Shown piece by piece: positions 34,446 to 41,529 of a stretch of DNA of 64,000 nucleotides (its first letter is position 1; every line of letters starts with the position of its first letter). Both the position numbers and the translations under genes were made by a program. Location of the stretch: positions 62,001 through 126,000 of the forward strand of contig JACRMM010000028.1 of assembly GCA_016214985.1 (NCBI GenBank), read 5' to 3'. The DNA comes from Deltaproteobacteria bacterium. Lineage in GTDB: Bacteria > Desulfobacterota > Deferrisomatia > Deferrisomatales > JACRMM01. The notes below the pieces were generated by a model. That model saw only the letters and a list, made by a program, of their open reading frames with translations, was not told where the DNA came from and searched no databases.

Positions 34446-35360
34446 CTACCGCGGCGAAACACCATCCAGCCGAGTGAGCCCGGCACGCCGGGCCGCCTCG
34501 ACCGCCTCGGCGTGCTCCTTCCGGGTCACCCTCCGATCGAGGGGGGGATGCCGGTGCGCCTCGCCGGCCGGGCGGTACTGCGCCATGACGTTGACATACG
34601 TGCCGCGCGAGACCTCGTCGGCGAGGAACTGCAGGACGCGGGGGGTGCCGGCGAGCCCGCCGGGCAGGACCAGGTGCCGGACGAGGAGCCCGCGGCGCGC
34701 GATCCCGTCTTCATCGAGGACGAGGTCGCCGACCTGGCGGTGCATCTCCCGAACCGCCGCCGTCGCCACCTCCCAGTAGTCCGGCGCGTCGGCGAGGCGC
34801 TCGCCGACCTCCCGGTCGACCCACTTCAGGTCCGGCATGTAGAGGTCCACGACGCCGTCCAAGAGCCGAAGCGTCTCGACCGTGTCATAGGCGCTCGTGT
34901 TGTAGACGATCGGGATCGAGAGGCCTCGTCGGGCCGCGTGGCACACGGCGCCGAGAATCTGGGGCACCACGTGCGACGGCGTGACGAGGTTGAGGTTGTG
35001 GCAGCCGCGGCGCTGGAGGTCGAGCATGAGGCGGCCGAGATCCGCGAGCCCTCGTTCCGCACCCTCGCCGCCCTCGCTGATCTCCCAGTTCTGGCAGAAC
35101 GAGCAGCGCAGGTTGCACTCCGAGAAGAAGATCGTCCCCGATCCCCCGACCCCGACGAGGGGCGCCTCTTCGCCGAAGTGCGGGCCCGCCGACGCGACCC
35201 GTGCCCGAAGGCCGGTGCGGCAGAAGCCGAGTTCCTCGCGCCGTCGGTCCACCCGGCAGCACCGGGGGCAGAGGTCGCAGGACGAGAGGCGATGGAACGC
35301 TTCCCGCGCCGCCCGGCGGAGTCGGCCCTCCCGGAGGCTCTGCAGGTATCGGGGCTCCAC
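34446..35360 (-). CDS. PflX-like radical SAM protein
   Basis: A 304-residue radical SAM enzyme of the COG1313/PflX type, related to glycyl-radical-enzyme activases. The cluster motif FFSECNLRCSFCQNWE supplies CxxxCxxC, preceded by a family-specific Cys block (SCDLCPRCCRVDRR... LGFCR). VTPSHVVPQI and YNTSAYDTVETLRLLDG are also typical. GTG 35360 has AGGAGG 5 bases upstream. It is the last gene of the minus-strand sugar ABC operon, 29 bases after the second permease. The substrate of PflX-type proteins is not established and no glycyl radical enzyme is in this window, so the link to the transporter is positional. Confidence 0.87.
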   Translation of the reverse strand: MEPRYLQSLREGRLRRAAREAFHRLSSCDLCPRCCRVDRRREELGFCRTGLRARVASAGPHFGEEAPLVGVGGSGTIFFSECNLRCSFCQNWEISEGGEGAERGLADLGRLMLDLQRRGCHNLNLVTPSHVVPQILGAVCHAARRGLSIPIVYNTSAYDTVETLRLLDGVVDLYMPDLKWVDREVGERLADAPDYWEVATAAVREMHRQVGDLVLDEDGIARRGLLVRHLVLPGGLAGTPRVLQFLADEVSRGTYVNVMAQYRPAGEAHRHPPLDRRVTRKEHAEAVEAARRAGLTRLDGVSPR

Positions 35361-35389
35361 GGTACCTCCTGCACCCCGACGGGAAGAAA

Positions 35390-36232
35390 CTACTTCACCG
35401 CCCCCATCGTGAACCCGGCGATGAACCGGTCCAGGAAGAACGTGTACACGACGGCCACCGGGATGCTCGCGAGGAGCGCGCCGGCCATGAGGGGGCCCCA
35501 CTGGAACACGTCGCCCCGGACGAGCTCGGTGGGCACGCCGATGGAGATCGTCTTCTTGACCGAGACCGAGATGAAGGTCATGGCGTAGATGAACTCGTGC
35601 ATCGACAGCGTGAACGCGAAGACGACGACGGTCAGGACTCCGGAGATCGAGAGCGGCAGCACCACCTTGGCCATGGCCCCCAGCCGGCTGCACCCGTCGA
35701 TCATCGCCTGCTCCTCGATGTCCTTCGGGATCGACTTGAAGAACCCCATCAGGAGCCAGGTACAGAAGGGGATCGTGAACGTCGGGTAGATGAGGATCAG
35801 CGACCAGAGCGACTCCTGGAGTCCGAGCCCCGACGTCATCCGGGACAGGGGGATGAAGAGCAGCGTCGGGGGGACGAGATAGGTGAGGAAGATCCCGATC
35901 CCGAGCGTCTCCCCCCACCCCCTCGCCCACCGGGAGAGGCTGTAGGCCGCCGGCACGGCCGCCGCGAGCGTGATCGCGACGACGGCGAGGCCGACCTGGA
36001 ACGTGTTCGCGAGGTAGATCAGGAAGTGGGTGTCGAAGAGCAGCAGCCGGAGGTGATCGAGCGTGGGCGGCTCGTTGAAGAGAAACGGGTTGTTCGCGGG
36101 GTTGAAGAGGTCGTGGTCCCGCTTGAACATCGCGATGAGCATCCAATAGAACGGGAACGCCCCGAAGAACGAGAAGAACGACACGATCGCGTAGAGCGTG
36201 CCCCGGCCGGCGAGCTTCTGGATGGCTCTCAT
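35390..36232 (-). CDS. Sugar ABC transporter permease (MalG-like)
   Basis: A 280-residue CUT1-family inner-membrane permease with six hydrophobic segments. The EAA loop reads DIEEQAMIDGCSRLGAMAKVVLPLS, the ATPase-coupling motif, and the C-terminal SIPVAVVYTFFLDRFIAGFTMGAVK is typical of MalG-type subunits. Its ATG shares one base with the stop of the other permease gene (TGATG), so translation is coupled. It forms the heterodimeric channel with the upstream permease. Confidence 0.93.
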   Translation of the reverse strand: MRAIQKLAGRGTLYAIVSFFSFFGAFPFYWMLIAMFKRDHDLFNPANNPFLFNEPPTLDHLRLLLFDTHFLIYLANTFQVGLAVVAITLAAAVPAAYSLSRWARGWGETLGIGIFLTYLVPPTLLFIPLSRMTSGLGLQESLWSLILIYPTFTIPFCTWLLMGFFKSIPKDIEEQAMIDGCSRLGAMAKVVLPLSISGVLTVVVFAFTLSMHEFIYAMTFISVSVKKTISIGVPTELVRGDVFQWGPLMAGALLASIPVAVVYTFFLDRFIAGFTMGAVK

Positions 36233-37173
36233 CACACCACCTCCGTCCGGCGGGCGAAACGGAGCATGAGCGCGGCGACCCCGGCGAGCACGGGGAAGAA
36301 GAACAGCGAGATCGCGGCGCCCTGGGCCAGATCGCCACCCTCGATCCCCTTGAAAAACGTCCAGGTCGCGAGCACCTGGGTGCTCTGGACGGGCCCGCCC
36401 CGGGTCAGGACGTAGACGACGGTCATGTCGGTGAAGGTGAAGACGATCCCGAAGAGCAGCGCGATGGTCATGATGGGGAGCGTGAGCGGGATGGTGATCT
36501 GGAAGGTTCGGCGCCAGAAGCCCGCGCCGTCCACCTCGGCCGCCTCGATCAGGTCCTTGGGGATCGAGGAGAGGCCCGCGAGCTGGATCACCGTGGCCAG
36601 GGGCAGCATCCGCCAGGTGTGGACGAGGATCACCGCAGACATGGCGAGGCCCGGCACTCCGAGCCAGTAGAGGTTCGGCATGGACCCGAACAGGGCGCCG
36701 GGCCTTCCGAGGAGGCCCAGGTGGACGAGTGCCCAGTCGATCGGGCTGAAGATCGAGTCGAGCATCCACAGCCAGCCGATCGTCCCGAGGGCGATGGGTG
36801 CGGTCCAGGGGAGCATCACCAGGAAACGCACGAACCACTTGCCGTGGAACTCCTTCATCAGGGCCATGGCGAGCACCCGCGACAGCACGAGGACCAAGGC
36901 CTGGGAGGTCAAGGTAAAGAGGAAGGTGTTCCGGAGGGCCTGCCGGAACACGGAGTCGGCGAGCACCGCTTTGAAGTTCCGCAGGCCAACGAAGTGAAGC
37001 GTGGGGTCCCCAGTGGTCACATCGCTCACGCTGTACACCACCGCCAGGACGAAGGGGGCGCCGATAAGGACCACGATGTAGAGGATCGCGGGTGCGATCA
37101 TGAGCCGGGAGAGGACACCGACCTCGTCCCGGAGGCCGGCCTTCTGTGCACGGGGCGCCGCCGCGACTTCCAT
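36232..37173 (-). CDS. Sugar ABC transporter permease (MalF-like)
   Basis: A 313-residue CUT1-family permease with six hydrophobic segments and the EAA loop DLIEAAEVDGAGFWRRTFQITIPL. The N-terminal helix IAPAILYIVVLIGAPFVLAVVYSVSD and the VVYVLTRGGPVQSTQVLATW segment are typical. It begins 9 bases after the ATPase stop and overlaps the second permease by one base. Partner of the MalG-like protein. Confidence 0.93.
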   Translation of the reverse strand: MEVAAAPRAQKAGLRDEVGVLSRLMIAPAILYIVVLIGAPFVLAVVYSVSDVTTGDPTLHFVGLRNFKAVLADSVFRQALRNTFLFTLTSQALVLVLSRVLAMALMKEFHGKWFVRFLVMLPWTAPIALGTIGWLWMLDSIFSPIDWALVHLGLLGRPGALFGSMPNLYWLGVPGLAMSAVILVHTWRMLPLATVIQLAGLSSIPKDLIEAAEVDGAGFWRRTFQITIPLTLPIMTIALLFGIVFTFTDMTVVYVLTRGGPVQSTQVLATWTFFKGIEGGDLAQGAAISLFFFPVLAGVAALMLRFARRTEVV

Positions 37174-37182
37174 GGCGCGGTC

Positions 37183-38214
37183 CTAGAGCGGGCTCTGGTC
37201 GGTGCGCAGGCCCGACTCCCGGTCGAAGAACCGCAGGTCCTCGCGGCGAACCGCGAAGTCGTAGGTCCTGCCCACCTCGGCAAGGAAGCTCACGTTGGCC
37301 GGCACCTTGGAGACCACGTGCTTGGCCTGGGACTTCTGCTCGATGTTTCCGTAGACGAGCCGCTCTGCCCCAAGATCCTCCACCCAGGTCACCGAGAAGG
37401 AGAAGGGGACCGCACCCTCGGTCCAGCCTGCCACCTCGGCGGGCAGAAACCCCTCGGGGCGAAAGCCGACGAGCACGTCGCCCTGCTCAAAGAGGTTCAT
37501 GGGGGGAGAACCGAGAAACGTCGCTACGAAGGTATCCGCCGGCTGGTGATACACCTCCCGGGGCGTGCCCACCTGCCTCACCCGTCCCTTGTTCATCACC
37601 ACGATCCGCTGCCCGAGCCCCATGGCCTCCACCTGGTCGTGGGTGACGTAGATGGTCGTCACGCCGATGCGCTTCTGGAAGGCCTGCAACTCCTCCCGGG
37701 CCGACGCGCGGAGTTTGGCATCCAGATTGGAGAGGGGCTCGTCCAGGAGGAAGACGCTCGGCTGGCGCACCATCGCCCGCGCGAGGGCCACCCGCTGTCG
37801 TTCGCCGCCTGAGAGCTCCCGGGGCTTTCGATGGAGCAATCGGTCGATCTTGAACATCGCGGCCGCCCACTCCACCTTCTCCTTGATCTCCGCCTTGTCC
37901 AGCCCGCGGGTCTTCAGGGGGAACGCGATGTTCTTGTACACCGTCATGTGCGGGTAGAGGGCGTAGCTCTGAAAGACCATGGCGATGTTGCGCATGCGCG
38001 GCGGGAGGCCGGTGACCACCTGCTGGTCGATGACGATGTCGCCCCGGGTGGGCTGCTCGATCCCGGCGATCATCCGCAGCAGGGTGGTCTTGCCGCAGCC
38101 CGAGGGCCCCAGGAGCACCAGGAACTCCCCTTCGGCCGTCGCCAGGTCGACCGCGTCCACCGCGGCCACGTCTCCGAAATGCTTCGAGACCTCTCGGATC
38201 TCCACGAGCGCCAT
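37183..38214 (-). CDS. Sugar ABC transporter ATP-binding protein (MalK/UgpC-like)
   Basis: A 343-residue CUT1 ATPase. Walker A GPSGCGKTT (36-44), signature LSGGERQRVALARAM, Walker B VFLLDEPLSNLDAKLR and the switch His in TIYVTHDQVEAM are all intact. A C-terminal TOBE-type regulatory region (about 240-343) includes FRPEGFLP. ATG 38214 follows a noncoding upstream extension. A stem-loop separates it from the binding-protein gene. It drives import through the two permeases downstream. Confidence 0.95.
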   Translation of the reverse strand: MALVEIREVSKHFGDVAAVDAVDLATAEGEFLVLLGPSGCGKTTLLRMIAGIEQPTRGDIVIDQQVVTGLPPRMRNIAMVFQSYALYPHMTVYKNIAFPLKTRGLDKAEIKEKVEWAAAMFKIDRLLHRKPRELSGGERQRVALARAMVRQPSVFLLDEPLSNLDAKLRASAREELQAFQKRIGVTTIYVTHDQVEAMGLGQRIVVMNKGRVRQVGTPREVYHQPADTFVATFLGSPPMNLFEQGDVLVGFRPEGFLPAEVAGWTEGAVPFSFSVTWVEDLGAERLVYGNIEQKSQAKHVVSKVPANVSFLAEVGRTYDFAVRREDLRFFDRESGLRTDQSPL

Positions 38215-38242
38215 GGGCTCAGCCCTTCTTCCAACGCGGCCC

Positions 38243-38280
38243 CCGGCCACGCCGGGACAAACTTCATCCCGGGTGACCGG
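38243..38280 (-). promoter_or_regulatory. Stem-loop between binding-protein and ATPase genes
   Basis: In the transcribed strand, arms at 38267-38280 and 38243-38257 pair over 13 base pairs plus one G-U and one bulge, with a 9-base loop. No U-tract follows. Such stems commonly stabilise the abundant binding-protein message or attenuate read-through into the transporter genes. Confidence 0.55.
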
Positions 38281-38323
38281 AGGCACGGGTGCTGATCAAT
38301 TGTCCGACCGGCGGGCGCCGACG

Positions 38324-39787
38324 CTACTTCGTCTTGGCAGGAGCGCTCTTCTTCGGAGCCCCCACTGGCGTGCCCCCGCCGATCAGGCCCTTCTGACGCC
38401 ACTTGTCGAAGATGGCCTTGATCAGAAGCTCCGCCTGCGCCACCGCGACGTCGGGCTTCATGCCCCGGGCGGCGTTGGCCATCATGTTGGGCAGGACGAA
38501 CGTGGCGAAGACCTCCCCCTCGGCCGGGTTGGCCGGGCCGGGGTGCCCGACGTTGGTGGCCCAGGCTTCCGCGTCCTTGAGGACGGCGAGCTTCCCCTTC
38601 TCCTCGTCCTCCAGCCGGAACGGGTCGTCGTCGAACCACGCGTTGTGCAGGTCGCGCAGCTTCTTCGCTCCGCCGACCGGAGCGTAGCCGCGGTTGCCCG
38701 GCTTGATGGGCGAGTCGAAGAAGGCGGGCGAGTTGTAGAGCTCGCTCGCATACATGGCCTGATCGTAGTTCGCCACGAGGTCCAACAGGAACCGCTTCGA
38801 GAGATCGACGTTCTTCGAGTACTTGGGGATCATGTAGTTGTAGATGACGTGCTCGCAGCTCCAACGGGTCCCCCGCGGCCCCTTGAGTGCAGGAGTAAAG
38901 TAGATGTCCTTGGCAATCTCTGGCACTTGCTTCTGGGCGGAGCGGTAGGCGGAAATCGAGTTCAGGATGTACGAGGCGCGCCCCGCGATGAGCGCCTGAT
39001 TGTTCGAGACCGCGGTCCAGGAGAAGACCTCGGGCACCATGGCGTCCTGATAGAGCTTCGCCATGTACTCCACGGCCTCGAGGGTCCGGGGGTTGTTGAG
39101 GATCACGTTCTCGTTCGCGTCCTGGATGCTCGAGTCGTACGACCACAGGAGCGCCCGTGCCGCCATGTTGGAGTCGAGCTCCTGCGAAAGACCGATCCCG
39201 AGCTGAATGCCCTGGTCCTTCTTGATCTTGCCGCCGTAGGTGATGAGATCCTGCCAGGTCTCCGGGCCGCTCGCCTTACCCGCCTTTTCCCAGAGGCTCT
39301 TGCGGTAGTTGCCGGGATCGATGGTCCAGCCGTGGCAGAAGCTGTAGTACTTCTTCGTGCGCGGGTTGAACGAGCTCTTCTTGCAGAGGGGGTGCTGCTT
39401 GCCGAAGCGCTTCTCCGCCTCCCGGTTCAGGTCCGTGAGGTCGTGAACGCTGGGCTCGAACTGGGCAGGCGGCGCGATCCACTCGATCAGGTCGTGCCCC
39501 TGGCCCGCGGAGATCTCCGCCGCGGTGCGGGACGGGAGCTCGGCGAGCCCGATGTGGTCGACCGTGACCTGAACGCCGTTGGCCTCGCCCCAGCCCTTCG
39601 CGAACTTGTCGAACCATTCGTTGTCGAAGCGGGGCACGAAGTGGGACCAGACCAGGATCTTCAGGGTCTTGTCCGCCGCCCAGATCCGCCCCGGGGCGAA
39701 GACCGCGGGCCCCAATCCGGCCGCCAGTGCCCCAACGCCTGCCGTCTTGATGAACTCCCTTCGGTTGAGTCCCTTCCCGTCTGCCAT
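38324..39787 (-). CDS. Tat-exported solute-binding protein of a sugar ABC transporter
   Basis: A 487-residue family 1 extracellular binding protein. The N-terminus NRREFIKTAG is a twin-arginine signal, with probable cleavage after IWA at about residue 35 and no lipobox, so it should be soluble in the periplasm. KILVWSHFVPRFDNEWFDKFAKGW, FEPSVHDLTDL and the NVILNNPRTLEAVEYMAKLYQDAMVP region follow CUT1 binding proteins. ATG 39787 has AGGAGG upstream. It is the promoter-proximal gene of the five-gene minus-strand operon. Tat export suggests it folds, perhaps with a cofactor, before crossing. The sugar is unknown. Confidence 0.92.
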   Translation of the reverse strand: MADGKGLNRREFIKTAGVGALAAGLGPAVFAPGRIWAADKTLKILVWSHFVPRFDNEWFDKFAKGWGEANGVQVTVDHIGLAELPSRTAAEISAGQGHDLIEWIAPPAQFEPSVHDLTDLNREAEKRFGKQHPLCKKSSFNPRTKKYYSFCHGWTIDPGNYRKSLWEKAGKASGPETWQDLITYGGKIKKDQGIQLGIGLSQELDSNMAARALLWSYDSSIQDANENVILNNPRTLEAVEYMAKLYQDAMVPEVFSWTAVSNNQALIAGRASYILNSISAYRSAQKQVPEIAKDIYFTPALKGPRGTRWSCEHVIYNYMIPKYSKNVDLSKRFLLDLVANYDQAMYASELYNSPAFFDSPIKPGNRGYAPVGGAKKLRDLHNAWFDDDPFRLEDEEKGKLAVLKDAEAWATNVGHPGPANPAEGEVFATFVLPNMMANAARGMKPDVAVAQAELLIKAIFDKWRQKGLIGGGTPVGAPKKSAPAKTK

Positions 39788-40330
39788 GACGCACCCTCCT
39801 GTTCGCAAGAAATCGGCAGGTCGGCCTGCGGCCTTCGCAGGCAAAACCGCCTCCCCAGTGCAGGAGACCGAAGGCCCGTGGGCCTTGTCGACATGGAGTG
39901 ACCCGAGAGATCCTTTGAACCGGGCAACCGCCCCCAGCTGCCGGGCGGCCAACAGCGCCCCCGCCCAGGGCGCCTCTCTAACATCGCGTCGGAATATCGT
40001 CAAGCATCGTCTCAACGGTACGTCACCCGTTCTTCCCGCTGCTCGGCGCGTCTCTGACCAGCATCGACGCTGGACGGCGTGGAGAATAGAACGTAGTTTT
40101 CCGCGAGACCGCGTTCGCGGGGGCCCGCTGGCGATGAGCGTCCGATCAGCCCCGGCGTCCCGGCTCCAGACCGTGGGGTTTCACGACCAGACCAGGAGAG
40201 TCGGTGCTTGCATGTGGTTTGTCTATTTCTATACTTCCGCCGCTTCCTTCGGATCGCACGTTCCAGAAGAGGTCGCTCCAGAGTCTGCCCTGTTCCCCAG
40301 GTGCATCCAGAAACAAAGGGAGGTGAACCC
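39788..40330. other. Divergent regulatory gap with hairpin (39824-39842)
   Basis: A 543-base gap between divergent transcripts. GCCTGCG (39824-39830) and CGCAGGC (39836-39842) form a tight hairpin with loop GCCTT in the leader of the binding-protein operon. A plus-strand promoter lies at the other end. No gene is supported between them. Confidence 0.5.
40208..40235 (+). promoter_or_regulatory. Candidate sigma-70 promoter for the HExxH protein gene
   Basis: TTGCAT (40208-40213) and TATACT (40230-40235) are separated by 16 bases in an unusually AT-rich patch, about 95 bases before ATG 40331. A good -10 with a fair -35. Confidence 0.5.
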
Positions 40331-41086
40331 ATGCCAGGAGAAGAAGACGGCGTGCTCGGCGGGGCTCGTGGGGGAAGAGTTCCCGGTCCTCTGGGAGAGG
40401 GAAGGGGGCTCATCGTCACGGAAACGGGTTCGATCGGTCTGCAGACCCCGCCCCCGCACAAGCCGCTCAGCAAGCCGTCAAAATCGTCCCAATGGGAACT
40501 GAGGCGCTACGGCAAGGCGGAAATCGGCTTCTATTGCGACAGCTACACCCCGAACGACACGCTCAGCGTCACCGAAATTCGAAAGAAGATGGGGCACTCT
40601 GGAGCGAGTGCCTGCGTCCTCATCGGCTACGAGGTCAGCTTTCCGAGATCCGCCGAGGGAAGTGACGTCTTCCAGGCGTTCGGGAGGCTGACGATCAGCG
40701 GACCCTTTCTGCCGCTCGAGGTCAAGAACAAGACGGCCCAGCGGCGCGTCAAGCCCGCTGCGATCCAGCCCCCGCCGGCAGATGATCCAAAGATGTGGGA
40801 GAAAGCTCGGGATCGACTTCTTCAGCACGAGGTGGGCCACATTACCCAGGCATGGCGGGATCTCCTCGCCGCCGACCTCGATTTTGGGTCCAAGTTCGAC
40901 AACAACCCGTCGCTGACCTACGAAGAATTTGAGCGCGTCGTCATCAAGAGCGAAAGCACCATGACCTCGGTCCTCGGCGCCTCGGGAACGGAGTGGGACG
41001 ACCGAGACCTCGGTGACACGACCAGCTACATCAAGGATCTCTGGATCTACATGCCCATCAAGAAGCCCGGTGAGCCCCAGAACTGA
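40331..41086 (+). CDS. HExxH-motif protein, DUF922-like putative metallopeptidase
   Basis: A 251-residue protein I cannot name with certainty. RDRLLQHEVGHITQAWRDLL contains HEVGH, a zinc-peptidase-type motif placed in the C-terminal third as in DUF922 proteins. IEQPPP-like linkers and a beta-rich N-terminal half (AEIGFYCDSYTPNDTLSVTEIRKKMG, ACVLIGYEVSF) precede it. No signal peptide is evident. ATG 40331 has GGGAGGTGA about 6 bases upstream and a promoter further up. It stands alone before the polysaccharide locus. Catalytic activity is inferred only from the motif. Confidence 0.6.
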   Translation: MPGEEDGVLGGARGGRVPGPLGEGRGLIVTETGSIGLQTPPPHKPLSKPSKSSQWELRRYGKAEIGFYCDSYTPNDTLSVTEIRKKMGHSGASACVLIGYEVSFPRSAEGSDVFQAFGRLTISGPFLPLEVKNKTAQRRVKPAAIQPPPADDPKMWEKARDRLLQHEVGHITQAWRDLLAADLDFGSKFDNNPSLTYEEFERVVIKSESTMTSVLGASGTEWDDRDLGDTTSYIKDLWIYMPIKKPGEPQN

Positions 41087-41406
41087 TCGGAGTCACAGGC
41101 CAAGAGAGGCCTTCTGCACCCGCTCAGTCGGGACATTGGCCTATTCGGCAGCATCGCGGAGCGCTCGGACTTCCGGCCCTGCCGGATCGATCTCTCCGTC
41201 TCGCGAATCCCCTTCGTTGCCGGCAGCTCAACCCTCGGCACCAAGGAGCCCGTCGCGCACTGGGCTCGCGTCTTCGGGAGACACTTGGCTTCCCTGCCGC
41301 CTCCTTTGAAATCCCCGCCCCATCTGCGCCGCTGCAGGCCTCATTTCTCGGGACCTACAGCCCTTTCTCAGCCGCGTTCCGCCCAGGGGGCCTCGGTGGG
41401 AGAGGC
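41087..41406. other. Gap before the polysaccharide locus promoter
   Basis: About 320 bases with no supported gene. A small AGGCC (41097-41101) / GGCCT (41108-41112) stem just after the HExxH gene could be a weak terminator. Confidence 0.3.
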
Positions 41407-41434
41407 TTGACGGGGGGGCGCTGGCTCATAGAAT
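41407..41434 (+). promoter_or_regulatory. Candidate promoter of the polysaccharide locus
   Basis: TTGACG (41407-41412) and TAGAAT (41429-41434) with 16-base spacing, about 95 bases before the export-protein start. This is the best promoter match ahead of the roughly 14-kb polysaccharide operon. Confidence 0.55.
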
Positions 41435-41529
41435 GCCAAATCAGTTACCTTTGTGGCCCGGCTCGTGGGTTTCGCGCCTCGGCTGGACCCTCCGCTGGTC
41501 TTCGCCGAGGGCAATCGATCGTGCAACGC

